The notes: generated from the letters alone by a model not told the origin. A stretch of 64,000 nucleotides of DNA from Panax quinquefolius (GCA_020205615.1 CM035171.1:12552625-12616624), one strand, 5' to 3'. Counted from the stretch's first letter, positions 45,633 through 59,492 are shown. Translations and numbers: made by a program.

Positions 45633-46500
45633 TCAAATGCTATCTTTCACACGTGTCGTGCCATCAATTAACTTCAGAGACTGAGTTGTTGAAAGAGGAG
45701 TGGAGACATCTTTGGCGCCACTCATGTTGGTGCTGGACAATAGCTCGCGAATATACTTGTGTTGTGAGAGAAAAAGTCCTGCTTGAGTAGGTACAACTTC
45801 AATACCTAGAAAGTAATGAAGTAGACCCATATCCTTGAAAGAGAAAAGATCTCCCAGTTGTGTGATAATTGAAGCTACAAAATTTTTGTTATTTCCTGTA
45901 ATCACAAGATCATCGACATATACCAAGAAATAACAGATTATAGAGTTCTTTCTGTAAATAAATAAGGACGAATCAGCTCTAGAATTTTTAAACCCAAGCT
46001 CAAGCAGGACATTTTTCACAGTTAACGTACCAAAGCCCGAGAGGCTTGTTTAAGCCCATATATTGCTTTTTGGAGCCTCGCAAACATGAGTAGGTTTTAG
46101 ATGGATCTTTGAATCTCGGGGTTGCATCATATGATAGGGTCTCGCATAAATGCACCATGTAAAAAGGCATTATTAACATCCATTTGCCTTAACTCCCAAC
46201 TATTCATAACAAAGAATAGACAAAACTGCTCAATTGTAGCCGGTTTAACTATCGGATCAAGGTCTCTTTGTAGTCAAGTTCGGGACGTTGATTATAACCC
46301 TTTGCAACTAAACGGGGTTTGAATCGATCCACTGACCCATTAGATTTCCTCTTCACCCGGAACACCCATTTGCAGCCTACTGGATTGCAGTTTAGAAGGG
46401 GTGGCACTAAATCCCAAGTACCATGTTTCATGAGACCCAGAAGCTCACTGACATAAAGATCACGCCAGTGTGGTTTGAGACAAGGCCCCGACTCACACAA
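45633..46500 (-). pseudogene. Reverse transcriptase region of copia pol
   Basis: The catalytic YVDD is at 45,909-45,920 within CYFLVYVDDLVITGN. DMGLLHYFLGIEV and LSQHKYIRELL follow. Upstream, in another frame, GTWDLVPP, VGCKWVFRVKRKSNGSVDRF and KPRLVAKGYNQ (46,249-46,460) form the usual RT start. A gap in frame between 46,020 and 46,250 breaks the gene. Confidence 0.85.
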
Positions 46501-46962
46501 AGTTGGTTCAATGGACTCGTGGAGTGGATGTTTGACACGTAATCGAGTTGTTTGGGTTTAAGATTTGGTTCATAGACCGAGTGGTCATTTGGTGAAGTCG
46601 TTGAACTGGTGGTGGGGATGGGTTTTGAGTAGCCGAGTAAAGAGAATTGTCGACTTGTCCTAGTGGTTGGGAAATGATGAGGGAGAGGAACCAAAGAGTT
46701 TGAATCATTCACACAGGGTTCGGACTAGAACTGGGAGTTGATGAATATAAGTTCAAGGAATTATGATCTAGTGTTTTAGATGAAATGGGAAGAAAAGAAG
46801 AAGAAGAGTTGAGGAGATCACCTGAGAAGGCTGTGTCGACGGCTGCTACACCTTCCGAATTCTAGGATGATGGCAACGGGGCAGACGGCATCAACGAAGG
46901 CACGAGCGTGACTTGGGCATCGAAGAACAGAGGAACATTTGAGGATTTTGGGGTGTAGGTTT

Positions 46963-47743
46963 TTAGGTTTGGAGAAGACACAGTGGGGGTGTTTGTTTCG
47001 TCGAACAATACATGCCTAGAAATGTAAATCTTGTGAATGTTGAGATCAAGACATTTGTAGGCACTTTGGGTTTGAGAGTACCCGAGAAACAGACAGGGTG
47101 AGAATTTGGGTTACATTTTATAAGTATTATAGGGCCGGGTAAGTGGGTAACAAAGACACCCAAATTTTTTTAATTTAAGATAATTTGGTTTTTGACCAAA
47201 AAGAGCTTCAAAAGGGGAAATGTTGTGAAGAAGAGGAGTGGGTTGCCTATTGATTAGATAGGATGCTGTTTGGAAAGCATGAGGCCAATAAGAAAGAGGT
47301 AACGATGCATCATGGAGGAGAGTGAGACCCGTTTCAACTAGATGACGGTGGCGACGCTCGGAAACACCATTTTGTTGTGGGGTGTGTGGGGCGGTGGTAT
47401 AATGACCAATACCATTAATCAATAAAAGATATATTAAAGGAATGAATTCACGACCATTATCAGAGTATAAATTTTTTATTTTGGTTTGAAAACGGGTTTC
47501 AACAAATTTTTTAAATTGAGGAAAAATTGTAGATACCCCGGATTTGGTAGCCATTGGATAGAACCACATGTATTTTGTGAAATGGTCAACCAAAATAAGA
47601 AAATAACGAGATCCGTCGATTCCAGTATAATGTGCGGGTCCCCAAACATCAGTGTAAATAAGTTCAAGCGATGCATGACTTTGAAGACTATTGGAATGAA
47701 AAGGTTGTTGATGTGCTTTATTGATGGAACATGAATTACACAA
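46963..47743 (-). pseudogene. Integrase region of copia pol
   Basis: A 210-residue frame with CNSCSINKAHQQPF (zinc-domain end), LIYTDVWGPAHYTG (first Asp), FYPMATKSGVSTIFPQFKKF, LYSDNGREF (second Asp), HTPQQNGVSERRHRHLVETG (Glu) and PFEALFGQKPNYLKLKKFGC. The whole DDE core is present; the frame ends near 47,111 and is resumed in another frame to about 46,963. Confidence 0.88.
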
Positions 47744-48049
47744 TTGAGAAAGAAAAAAATCAGAAGAACAGAAGAGAAAAAATTCTTAACAAGATGTTGG
47801 ACTACGTGAAGAGAGGATGCCCAAGACGCCAGGCCACCCATCAATTGAGGTCCGTTCATGCATTACTAGCAACTATTTTGGAGGAGGCATCATTGATTCA
47901 AAAAGTGTAGACACCGCTTTTCACATACTACCTCAAGTAGAAGTCACCCCGTGATCTTGTCCTTCACAAAGAAATGAACGGATGAAATTCAACAACAACA
48001 TTATTTTGTTTGGTGAAATGATGAACGAAAATTAAATTTTTAGAAGATT

Positions 48050-49250
48050 TGGAACACAAAGAGTATCATTTAAGGTAAATGTGTGTTTGGGTGAATGTAA
48101 GTCCGTAGAACCAATGTGAGACAATCAAACTCCGAACCATCACCAAGAATTACTTCATCAAGCACCATCATATTCGTAATGAATCGACAAATTTGCAAGA
48201 TCACTCGTTATATCAGGAGAGGCCGCCAAGTCCATGAGCCATGTTTTGTGTTTTTCATTAGAAGAGGTCACGCATTGGGTCAGAATTCATTGATCGAGTC
48301 GGGACAAGATTGCAGATGACCCAATTGCTCACAAAGTCGACAAATGGCGGCGTGTAACGTTTGTGATTGTTGTTGAGCTTTCCGCACCCATTATCGGCAC
48401 GTCGTCCATCACGCTGGTGACCATTTGATGGACGGGCTGGGCTTTGGCCTTGGTTACGTTGATATCCATTCGGTTTATAAGACTTCTTTGAGAAGTCACC
48501 TCCAGATGAAGATTTACCCTTAGTCGTGTAGTTAGTCAGTCATCACCATCTCCGAGTAGCAGCTCTCCAAACGCCAAGATAAGATTCGTGATCACCAAGA
48601 AGTCGTGCACTCTTCAAACCCCAACGACTTCTCCGTGCTTCTCGGCGCAAGCAATATCTCTCAAAATCAGATCCTAACCCATTCAATACATAGAGGTTAA
48701 ATCGTCATCTAAATGGGATGATCAATAATAGCAATTTCATCACCAAGGCCTTCACAACATGGAGATAGTCTGTGATCGACTGGACATTCTGGCTTGGATT
48801 AAAGTGAGATCCTCCTTTAATCGTGCATAAAGACGAAAAGCGTGATCGGCTAAAGATATAAGGTTTTAGCTTTTCCAAGCTTCACGAGAAGTCTTCACAG
48901 AGTAACGATGGGTGTGTGATTGACAGAGAGGTGGAGGCTGGAAGGGCACTCAGAGAAGTTTATCCTGTCGGATCCAGCTGGTCTTTCGCATGCCTCATCA
49001 ATGGCGGTACCCGTGGAAGAGGGCACATAAATGAGCCTTCGACATAGTCGAGTAAATCGAACCGATGAGGAGTGCTTCAATTGAGCACGCCATCGAGGAA
49101 AGGTGGAGGAGTTAATTTTTCAATGATTTGGGCGTTGATATTGAGAGCAATGAGGTGTTTATCTGTTGTGAAAGAAGGTTGGGTGTTGAGAATAAAGGTT
49201 GGATTTTGATCGGAGGGGATGACATGTTGGAGACTTGGATCGTTGGCTCG
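48050..49250 (-). pseudogene. gag region of the copia element, with zinc knuckle
   Basis: Near the 5' end the minus strand reads NINAQIIEKLTP (about 49,100-49,135) and then, in another frame, FPRWRAQLKHSS, the copia gag pattern L-x-x-x-N/T-F-x-x-W-R. Toward the 3' end a CCHC knuckle CRLCEQLGHLQSC lies near 48,310-48,350, with one residue fewer than usual between His and the last Cys. Frames are broken throughout. Confidence 0.65.
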
Positions 49251-49274
49251 TTAGAGATTTCACGCTCGATACCA

Positions 49275-49531
49275 CGATAATGAATAAAGATTGTTGTAGT
49301 TTAATGAACAATTTCCCACACACTTTATTCGATGTAATAGAGCTAATTTATATACACAACTAGAAAAACTATTTACGATAATGTAAATCAATTTAGCTAA
49401 AACTAAGGAGCGATTCTGATTTACGGCAATTACAAAAAATATACAAAAGTGATTTTAAATAATCTTGCTTGATTGTAGGATAGATATGCTCTGTTCAATC
49501 TTGGCCTTGATTCTTGCAATCTGTCTTTATA
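49275..49531 (-). repeat. 5' LTR of the copia element
   Basis: 257 bp, matching 44,695-44,954 with scattered differences, mostly in the middle. The primer site TGGTATCGAGC follows on the minus strand. Confidence 0.88.
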
Positions 49532-49869
49532 CAACCGTTATAAAGAATAGTATTTTTTTTTATTACTTGAATAATCCAAAACTTTTGGGACAGGGGAGTA
49601 TATAATAAAAACATAAGATTAGATATTTAGATGAAGAACTAGATACAACCCCCGCTTTGCGGCGGGATTATTCAAATTTTTAATAATAAATATGTGCGTA
49701 CAATTAATAAATTAAAATATAATAAGAAAATAGTATATTATTGTTCGATGATCAAATAGTATAATCGGATTAGAGATAAGTCAAAAAAGACCATAACACA
49801 TTTAAAACGAATAAGTCTAAAAGATTAAATTTAATTTGTACTAAATAAAGGCAACAATTAAAAAGTAAA

Positions 49870-52268
49870 TGTGAGACCCCAGATTTTATCAATAAAGATT
49901 TAAATTTTGTCGAAATAATTTTTTAATATTATGGTGTGAATTTGAGATAATATTATAGTTGTGGGTAGTATTTATAAATTTTGCAAAGTATGCAAGTGGT
50001 TATATTATATTCGATTGGTGGGGAATATTCGGTTTAGCGGAATATTCGATGCAACTACCAATCATTGGTGGACCCAATAATGTAATTATCATTTGGATTG
50101 AGAAAACGACAAAAATATTTTATCAAATAACTACGAAAGTTTTACTGGTTGATCTTGTTGAACTACTTTCAGAAGTAAAGTACAAAGAATAATGCGTGTG
50201 GTTTGCGTAGTATTACCTGGTATTGATTATTGATGCTTATGTGAGAAGTCACCGGTTTGATTCCATTATCACGATTAATAATATGAATTATTATAATGAT
50301 AATGACGCTTTTGTTTTATTCGTATTATTAACGTAATAAAATGTAAACATCTTTTATATAAAATGTAATACTTTATTAAAGTTATTCTATAAATAAATAT
50401 ATTATATTTTATTATGATAGTGTTGCGTAGTGTTTTTGCGTAATAATTGCAGATAAATTGCGTAGTGTTTGCATAGTAAAATGTTTTTATAAATAAAATA
50501 TATTATATTTTATTTAAAAGATTTTGCTTTTAAATATGGAATCGTCAGATTAAAGTAAATCAATCTGACCGCTCATGGATTAATTACTATGCATTCTATT
50601 TTCCTATAAATAAAGCTCATTCCTTCATTATTTTCTTACGAATTCAATTTGAATCTCTAGAGAGAAACTATAGAAAGAAGAAGAAAAGTATTCGCTACTT
50701 CACATCGCTAATATTCGGTTCTTCTAAGGTAGGGAATATTATTTGTTGTACCGTAAGGGTGTTATTCTTTCTTATTCATGAAGAGAACTTCATTATTCCA
50801 TTCATTATTATTCTACATTGGAATAACTTTGTAAAAAAGTGGCATACCCTATACATAACTCAGATACGCCAGATACCCTATACTTGGTGAAATCCTTATA
50901 TTATTCCATTCTTATTTATTCATTGGAATAACTCAGTACGCTAATCCCCTATACTTGGTGATCTTCTTTATGTTATTCCATTCTTTATTATTCATTGGAA
51001 TATCACATACGCATGTGTTTTTACCGGACTGGTTCCATTGTTTATTATTCCGCATTTATTATTTTGTTGGAATATCCTGCATCAGTGTGTTTTACACCCG
51101 ACTTCGGTTCCATTGTTTATTATTCAAATTTATTATTCATTGGATCATCATCCCGCTTGTGAATTTCACCGACCGGTTCCGTTATTATTATTCTCGCTGA
51201 ATAACCTTATACATGCAAAGTACCGCATGCGTGGTGATTTCTTTTGTTATTCCATTCTTTATTATACCCAAATAGTTAAAACTTTGACTTCTATACTCCA
51301 TGAAATTAGTGGAATATCCTTGATATTTGCGCTTCATCCAATATCTTTTCATGGAAATATTCTTCCGATCATTCTTGAATTTTACTCTACAAAAACAAAG
51401 ATCTTGTTGACAATTTGGACGTTAATAATTCCTAGATAAATTAATTCTTGAACTTGTTTTATTGAATTATTATGTCATTGTCATCATCCTCATGTTATAT
51501 TATGTTATCTTTGGCTACGTGCATAGATGAACTTAGTATGATTATGACCATGGATCATTCGATATAATCACGACTTGTTATAAATGATGTGATAAAAGTC
51601 CTCGATGGCACAGAATGCGAGAGATGGATAGTTTTGGGTATGATTATGACCGTAGGTGATTCGGATAGTCATGACCATTGATAATTTGATGAAAATCCTC
51701 GACCGTGTAGTACGGGGATGATTAGATGTGGTGGTTTATTTATTAATTGTCGAGTCTCAAATGATAAAAATTGATGAAAACCTTTTAAACCTAAAAGATG
51801 AAGAGACTTTATTTTCTACTGACTCTTTTAATGGATTGCATATTCACGCAGCTTAAACCGGTTGTCTATTGTATTTTATCGCTTTAACACTTTGTTGAAG
51901 GCTAATGATAATTTATTCCGCATTATCTTAGTCATAATATTTCTTCTTGGGCTAGTTTGAGCTCACCTTTTCTTTCACCGTTTCTTCGTGAAATGAGAAC
52001 ATAGCCGGGACGAGTCGGGAACGGAGTAATGGTCCGAGAGGATAGCAATAGTAGTCCTCACTATTCCGTGAAATAAAGTGTGATAATAGTTGTAATGAGG
52101 ACTCCTTTTGAGTTTGTATAATATCTAGTAGACAATATTTGTATTCAAACTCACGCTTTATGTCGTATTGCATACGACGCTTATATTAAGTAAGTTGTAT
52201 TTGAATTTATGTACCATGTAAGTGGCGACCCAAGATGGGTGACGATACCTAATTTTGGGGGCGTCACA
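49870..52268. mobile_element. Solo LTR (gypsy, Tekay/Del-like) with exact TSD
   Basis: 2,399 bp, beginning TGTGAGACCCC and ending GGGGGCGTCACA, with the 5-bp duplication GTAAA at 49,865-49,869 and 52,269-52,273. It is the same family as the insert at 8,137-10,725. It carries a TATA box CCTATAAATA near 50,603 and, at 50,780-51,240, a diverged tandem series with TTATTCCATTC...TTATTATTCATTGGAATA. No coding capacity; the short ORFs follow these repeats. Confidence 0.9.
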
Positions 52269-52273
52269 GTAAA

Positions 52274-53753
52274 TTTGTACACGGGACTCGGGAGTGTGGA
52301 TTAGAACCAAAACTCTACCGGCCATACCAATAAAATACCTCATGTCCTCATCATTTACATGCATACTTACATGTTTGTGTTTATTTATAATATTAACAAA
52401 ACCAAAATATAGACTTAAAATGAAAATACTAAATAATCAAATTAAAAAATAAACTCAGTTTCTTACTGTTGATATAAGAAACGTGAATAGCTCTAATCTA
52501 AACACAAACTATTCAATCGAAACCCTACCAAAATTTTCAATTAATCACGATTGACAACACAAATATCAGATCAATCAAATCAACTGCAAACATTATTCCG
52601 CATATCAGCAACTAAATGCAAATGCAATAATCTCAAATTTTAGCACATAATATCTAAAAATTCAGAAAATATACAAACCAATAAAATAATTTCACCCGCT
52701 TCTGGGTTATGTTTCACACTCCTGCATATAGCTATAACCTGTAAGTAATAATGTGCGTATATAATGGCTTTTCCATCGTGCGAAACATGAATGACATAAA
52801 TAGAAGAAAGACAGAGAGACAAAACGAAAAAGAAGAGGAAAATTAACCGTGAAAGAAGAAGAAGAAGCCATGGTTGCTATTCACTTATGAGAATAAATAA
52901 TTAGCCTGATTAATATACGTATTAAGTTAGGAAGTTTTATTCATATAAAATTGTTCTCATTAGTTGTTGAAGAGATTAAATTCTACTTGGTTTGTTATTA
53001 TTTATCCATAATTTAAAAAAGGATATGATATAATTAAGATAATTGATAGGTTATAATTAAGATAATTAGTTTGTTATTATTTTTCCATAATTTAAAAAGG
53101 ATATGATATAATTAAGATAATTGTAAAATAATTAAAACTATTTAAAATGGACAAGTGTTGAATTTGTAGGATATTTATTAATATATAGTGTCATGTACTG
53201 TGATTTAGTATATATAATATAATAGATATGCTCGCGGAGTCGTAGTACGGAAGATGATCTTGACACGGACAATATGCTTATCATGCTTCATAGAGGAAAA
53301 AAAATAGTCTTTGAGGCTGGGCCCGCCTATTTCTAAAAGAAGTCCAATAATTAAACTATTCTCGTTAACAACCATTCCATTTCACGCGTTCATATTCCAT
53401 TACTATTTACTCCTCATATCAATTTAAAATGTTTTTAAATTTATAATTGATGTAATTTTTTTTTATTGTTCTAGGTAATATAATTTAAAAAATTGTAAAC
53501 TATGTATCAATTTCTTTTATAAAAAAAATACTACATCTGACACTTACAATAATAGCATGGAAGTAACAGTAGCAGAAAATGAAATAATTCTATTAAATTC
53601 GGAGTCCGGAATAAATCTCGGGTTAAATCTCAAATTTGAATCGAATCAAATTCATCCGAATAAAGGTTTAAACTACAGGTCCAATAATATGGACTTGAAA
53701 TTTGGGTATTGGGTTCTTCGGCCCAGACCAGAGTTAATTTAGGCTCAAGCCTA
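52274..53753. repeat. Intergenic DNA with a 75-bp direct duplication
   Basis: No gene supported. At 52,990-53,125 the phrase TTTGTTATTATTTATCCATA...AAAGGATATGATATAATTAAGATAATTG occurs twice in a row with few differences. The 61-residue ORF at 53,557-53,742 has no recognisable feature. Confidence 0.6.
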
Positions 53754-53762
53754 TATATCTAA

Positions 53763-56700
53763 GGATTAATTACATATATTAGTACATTTTTAAAAATAAT
53801 TACAATAATGATACCTCTAAAAAATAATTACAAAAATATTACATTTCATCATTTTTATTTACAATTTTAATACAATTAAAAGTCCTTAATTTAAGGGATT
53901 AATATTAATGGGTCAATGAGATAACTTCCTCGCTTTCTCTCTCTCACCGTAAAAGATAACTTCCTCGCTTTCTCTCTACAAACACAATTATTATTTTCTT
54001 CCTCGCTATATACTCACACCAAAGTCTCTTCTTTGCTTTCTTTCTTCATGGGTGTGATGCCGTGGAGTGAATTCAAAATTTGATAGAAACAAGATTTTTA
54101 CATGGATCTTCCAAATGATACCAAATTTCTCACCACGATGTGCATAGAGGTTTCTTTTTCTTCATGGTTCATTGATTTGGATCTTCCGATCGAGTTTGGT
54201 GTTAGGCATAGGAGGTTTGGCATTACCGAGTCCATATGGAAGAGGATGTTTGAGAAGTTGCTTCATCTGAAAAATGGGAGTTATTCTCGTGAAATTACCG
54301 TCCTTTTGCTTTCTTATATCCATCATTATATATCAAGGTAACTAATCCACACACGCAGCTTTTTTCATATAAGTAGCGATTGGTAACTAAACTTTCATCT
54401 CAAGGTTACAAAAGCTCATACTAAGGTAACCAAACTTTTATAATTGAGGTAACCAAACTTTTATATTAAGGTAACCAAACTTTTATACCAAGGTAACCAA
54501 ACCGTCATTCCAATACGTGAAAGGCTATGTTTTCAAAGCAATACGTGACTTTCTCTCTCAACTCGACGATACGATGAATATGTGATTTCTCTCTCAACTC
54601 TCTCACAACCGAAAGGATTATGGTTTCTCTCTAAGGTCCGGTTCTAATTTCTCAAATTCTCATTCTATTAATTAATTGTCAATATATGATCATATATATA
54701 CACTATGCTTTCTAACGTAATGGGGTATCGATTGTTTGGGTTTGTTTTGTTTTTATGTTTTGTATAGAATGGTTGATACAAAGAAGAAGGATGGAAGAGG
54801 AAAAGAATCACGGAGGGTGATTCTATTAAGGACTTGAAGAAATTTGTTTGGGTTTGTGCAAATTGGATTCTCGATTTTGATGTTCTGTAGTTAAGGCATG
54901 AAGCTCAAGTTCATAGCGTAAGATATTTCCAACCCAAAATTTTTTTTAAGGTGTGTTAATTTAAATTTTGTTATTATTCTTATCATATAACCTGTTTGGT
55001 TACTTCGCATTATGTTTTGATTATCATTAGCTTGTGATTCTTGGACCATTTTTTGTTACCTTGATTTGGTATTTTGGTTACTTTTTTATGTTGTTATGGT
55101 TACCATGTATTTGCTTAGTATACATGGCTGACTAAACTGGTTTTGGTGTATATATTGTTTATGTATTGGTTACCATTAAAACATGTTTTGGTTACTATCA
55201 TATAAATATTTGGTTACTTCTTTAGTATATTTTTGGTTATTGTTAGTTTCTGATTTGGATTCTATTTTTGTTTCCTTGAGTTGAGATTTTGGTTATTGTT
55301 TTTGTTGTTCTGGTTACCATGTATTTGCTTAGTATATATGGGTTGACTAAACTGTGTTTGGTATATATGTTGTTTATGTATTGATTATCATTAATATATG
55401 TTTTGGTTATTAACACATAACTGTTTGGTTACTTCATTAGTATTTTTTTTTGTTGGCTTATGATTCGGATACCATTTTTTTCTCTCAATTGAGATTTTGG
55501 TTACTTTTGTTTTGGTTCCAATATATTTGCTTAGTATACATTGGTTGACTAAACTGGGTTTGGTATACATGTTATTTTATGTGTTGGTTACCATTAAAAT
55601 GTGGTTTGGTTACTAGTAACTGTTTGGTTACTTCTTTAGTATATTTGCTTAGTATATACTAAATTGGGTTTGGTATACATGTTGTTTTTGTTGTTCTGGG
55701 TACCATATATTTGCTTAGTATATATGGGTATATGTTGTTTATGTATTGGTTACCATTAATATATGTTTTGGTTACTAACATATAACTGTTTGGTTACTTC
55801 ATTAGTATATTTTTTGTTACTGTTGGCTTATGATTTGGATACCATTCTTTTTCCCTCAATTGAGATTTTGGTTACTTTTATATGTTGTTTTGGTTCCAAT
55901 GTATTTGCTTAGTATACATTGGTCGACTAAATGGGTTTGGTATACATGTTGTTTATGTGTTGGTTATCATTAAAACATGGTTTGGTTACTATCATGTAAC
56001 TGTTTGGTTACTTTTTTAGTATATTTTTTGGTATACATATTTTTGTTTTGGTGACCTTTAAATTATGTTTTGGTTAATATTATATATAACTGTTTGTTTA
56101 CTACATAAAATGGTTTGTACTACATGTTGTTTATATTTTGTTACCATTAGATTATATAATATAACTTTTTTGTTCTTTGCTTTATTATGGTATGGTTAAT
56201 GTTATATTACGATATGATAACTATTATCAGGCAAATCAATGTGGGATGTTGGTTATTTGTTATAATCTGCTTTTACTACTGTGTAATTGTTATATTATGT
56301 TTTGGTTAGTATGCTCTTATTTGTTGGTCATTACGTAATCGCTTATGTTATAAATATTGTTTATATCCGTTACTAATGACCGTAAAATCGATTTTGTTTA
56401 TTTGCGCTTATGGGATCTTTACTATGAGAAATGCAACGTAAAATTCATTAGAAAAGTTATATATTGGTGTGACATGGAAGTCCCAGTGATATTACCAAGA
56501 AATTGAACCCAAGTCAATTGGTGAAGTTTAAAACATCATTAGTTTGTGGATGTATTATTTTGTAAATAATAAACCCAAGTCATAATAAACCATGTATTTG
56601 TTTAGTATACATTGATGTATTATTTTATAAATTCCTTCAAATATATTCTACAAGGGTTATGCTCTTCTAAAAAATTCATTGAAAAGTTATGGTTAAATGT

Positions 56701-59483
56701 ACACGTAAGAGTATACATGGGTTGCCTAAACTTGGTTGGATATACAAGTTGTTTCGCTTTGGTTACCATTAAAACCTGCTCGTTACTTTCATATAACTAT
56801 TTGGTTACTTTTTATTATGTTTTGCCTATCATTACCTTGTGGGTTTGGCTACTATTATTGTGCCCTCGATGTGGGATTTTAGTTCTTTATTATTTTTATT
56901 CGGTTAATATGTAATTGTTTAGTATACATAGATTGCCTAAATTGGGTTTCATTATATGATATTTATGTATTGGTTACCATTAAAACCTGTTTTGGTTACT
57001 ATCATATAATTATGTGGTTATTGTTTTATTATGTTACATTATGGTTACTGTCATATAATTATGTGGTTACTGTTTTATTATGTTACATTATGGTTACTAT
57101 TATTAGTAACCGTATAGTTACAAGTTTGTATCAAGATAAACATCAATTGTTAAATGTATACGTGTGAGAGTTTTCATTTAGATATATGGTTACTTATAGA
57201 TCTCATATTAAAATAAAAAAGTTTGAGAGGTGTAGTTGGTATCCAAATATGCATATAAGGGTAACCATTTTAGTTTTTGCTAGTAACCAAATAATTAAAA
57301 ACTTATATCGTAATGCTTATCAAGTGCTTAATGTACATGTGAGGGTTCCCATCTATTTAGTGATGGATACTTTTAAATTACATAGTTATAAAAGTTATTT
57401 AGAAATGGTCCAAATGGTAACTAAATATGAATATAGAGGTAACCATTTTATTTTAGATGGGTAACCAAATTTATATAAAAATATTTCGAATCAGCTTACC
57501 AATTGTTCAATGTATATGTTTACTTTATATTGACAACTCATGATGGAATCAAAATCAAAATATTAATCAATAACAATTTTAGTTACCAGACACCATCAAA
57601 AATGTTACCAACCACGCATGTAGTTAATGGTAACTAACAAAGAAACAATTATATATTCTCAGATTTACACTCTTTTTTGTTTATGTTCCAATGAAGTAAA
57701 GCACAACCGAATCATCTCCATAGTCTAACAACCTCAATAAACATTATAAAGTAACCAAATCAATATTAGATAATGAACTAAACCGCATAATCTTAGTAAC
57801 CAAAACATAGACAACATTTTTACATGCCATTTCAAGGCCTAAATGATAGAATTCACCCAAAACCATGCACATCACGAAATGAAGTCATGACTTTTGATCA
57901 TCGCCTGCTTCCAATAAAATTAGGCTCAAAACGCCAAAAATCCGACACACCAAACTCGATGTAAATTACCAAATCGCCACTAGATCAAATCTTTCCATAA
58001 CTATAAAAACATCAAGATAAGTGTATATTAATATTATTCAAAGAACTAAATAAACATTATACAAGAATAAATTAAATAAATATAAAAGAACTAATATATA
58101 TAATCGATTAATAAATGTATGAAGGTAACCAATATAGTCAATAAGTAACCACCAATATAAAAGAAACAATTATAAACCACAATAACATTATACAAGAACC
58201 AAATAAAAACCTTACAAAGATCTAAATACATATTAGACAAAGAACTAATATATATGTAATTAGTAACCAATATATATGTAATTAGTAACCAAGATTATAA
58301 AAATATTTTTACATTCATTTTACAACCAAAACCATCAAGAATGACTTTGTTACAAATTAAAGACTAATGTATGTGTATGAAGGTAACCAACCATGTAGTT
58401 AATCAAGAACCATCAATATAAAAAAAATCAAGATAAAACACAATAATATAATGCAAGAACTATGGTAATATTACACAAGAACTATGATAATATTATCATA
58501 GCTTATGGTCCAGTAAAGTAACTTGACTCAATGTCGACAAGAACTAAACTACATAATGTTAGTAACTGCAACATGAACTCAAGTTAATATTATGCAAGAA
58601 CTATTGCAATTTTACACAAGAACTAAGTCAAGATTATATACTAACCAAATCCAGATTAGACAAAGAACTAACAAATAAGTAGGAAGGTAACTAAATGTAT
58701 TTAATAAGTAATCATTAATATAAAAACATCAAGAATAATCTTTAAAATTATAAAGCAAGCATATAAACATTATACAACAACCAAATCAATAATAAATGAA
58801 AGAACCAAATCAATAATAAATAAGAACTAATTTATATGTATTTAGTAACCAGAGTATAAAACATATTTTAAAATGCATTTTCAGATTCAAAACATTCATT
58901 ATTCGACTTTGTGACCATTTAAAGAGCGAAAAATTTGAGAAAGGTAACCAATGATTTAATACGTAGTAAACACGGGGTAACACTACGATATAAATTGAAA
59001 CTCAAATACCTCTAGATACAAATTTGTAACGAATCAACAATCGGTGCAATAATATCAACAATCAATCAGCAGCATGTAGTAAGTTTCGTTACGATCTTGA
59101 AGTTGTTGTCGTTTTTTATGTTCTTCTCCGATCTCGTGAGTTGCGTCGCGACAAGAGATTTCATCTTCTTCTAGATACGTCGTTGATATGTTCTTCTCCG
59201 ATCTCGAGTTGCTTTGCCGATCTCGGCGCGTCGTCATGATAAAAAAATTTTCGTCTTCTCCGATCTTAGTGGTGTGTCGCGCCAGAAGATTTGAATTTCT
59301 CTGATATCAAAGTTCCGTGTTTTGTTCAATTGCTTGAATGTAGGAGCGTGTTCTGTTCAGTTGCTTGAATGTAGGACTGATTTTAACAACTTTATATTGT
59401 GTTGTTTTATTTTTGTAATTATGTTGTTTGTGTTTTATTTTTGTAAATACTTTATAATTGTTGTATATTAATGTTAAGGACCC
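53763..59483. mobile_element. 5.7 kb noncoding Mutator-like insertion filled with GGTTAC/GTAACC repeats
   Basis: An exact 9-bp repeat TATATCTAA (53,754-53,762 and 59,484-59,492) flanks a block that starts GGATTAATTACATATATTAG and, read inversely, starts GGGTCCTTAACATTAATATA. A 9-bp duplication and GG...CC ends suggest a Mutator-like element with poor terminal inverted repeats. CT-rich leader repeats (GATAACTTCCTCGCTTTCTC twice, 53,930-53,975) lie at the left. Three diverged CTTCTCCGATCT-type repeats lie near the right (59,119-59,275). The 79-residue ORF at 54,102-54,341 has no recognised domain. No transposase is visible. Confidence 0.55.
55110..56030. repeat. Tandem array of ~200-bp units rich in TTGGTTAC
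   Basis: Units start TTTGCTTAGTATA at about 55,110, 55,323, 55,525, (short unit) 55,643, 55,711 and 55,903. Each then has GACTAAACTGG, TGTTTATGTATTGGTTACCA, TTGGTTACTA, ACTGTTTGGTTACTTC and TTGAGATTTTGGTTAC. Looser copies continue to about 57,130, and inverse GTAACC-bearing copies occupy 57,470-58,960. Confidence 0.8.
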
Positions 59484-59492
59484 TATATCTAA

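Larger units (their letters stand above)
44695..49531 (-). mobile_element. Ty1/copia retrotransposon (Ale-like), decayed, with TA...CA ends
   Basis: LTRs of about 260 bp at both ends share long identical runs (for example TCTTGCTTGATTGTAGGATA). An exact 5-bp duplication CAACC flanks the element (44,690-44,694 and 49,532-49,536). On the coding (minus) strand the LTR begins TATAAAGAC and ends CATTATCA, a non-canonical TA...CA type. Inside, in coding order: primer site TGGTATCGAGC (tRNA-iMet-like TGGTATCAGAGC), gag, integrase, RT, RNase H, then a purine tract GAGGGCG. That order (integrase before RT) defines copia. It is 4.8 kb long with several frame breaks. Confidence 0.9.

Noticed and set aside
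54102..54341. Possible captured gene fragment (79 residues) in the 5.7 kb repeat block
   Set aside because: It is open and less AT-rich than its flanks, but I see no domain and no homologous exon structure, so gene capture is not claimed.
56612..57464. Tyr/Leu-rich ORFs in the GGTTAC region
   Set aside because: They translate the repeat (GGTTACT gives VT/GY/LL runs) and change frame with each unit.
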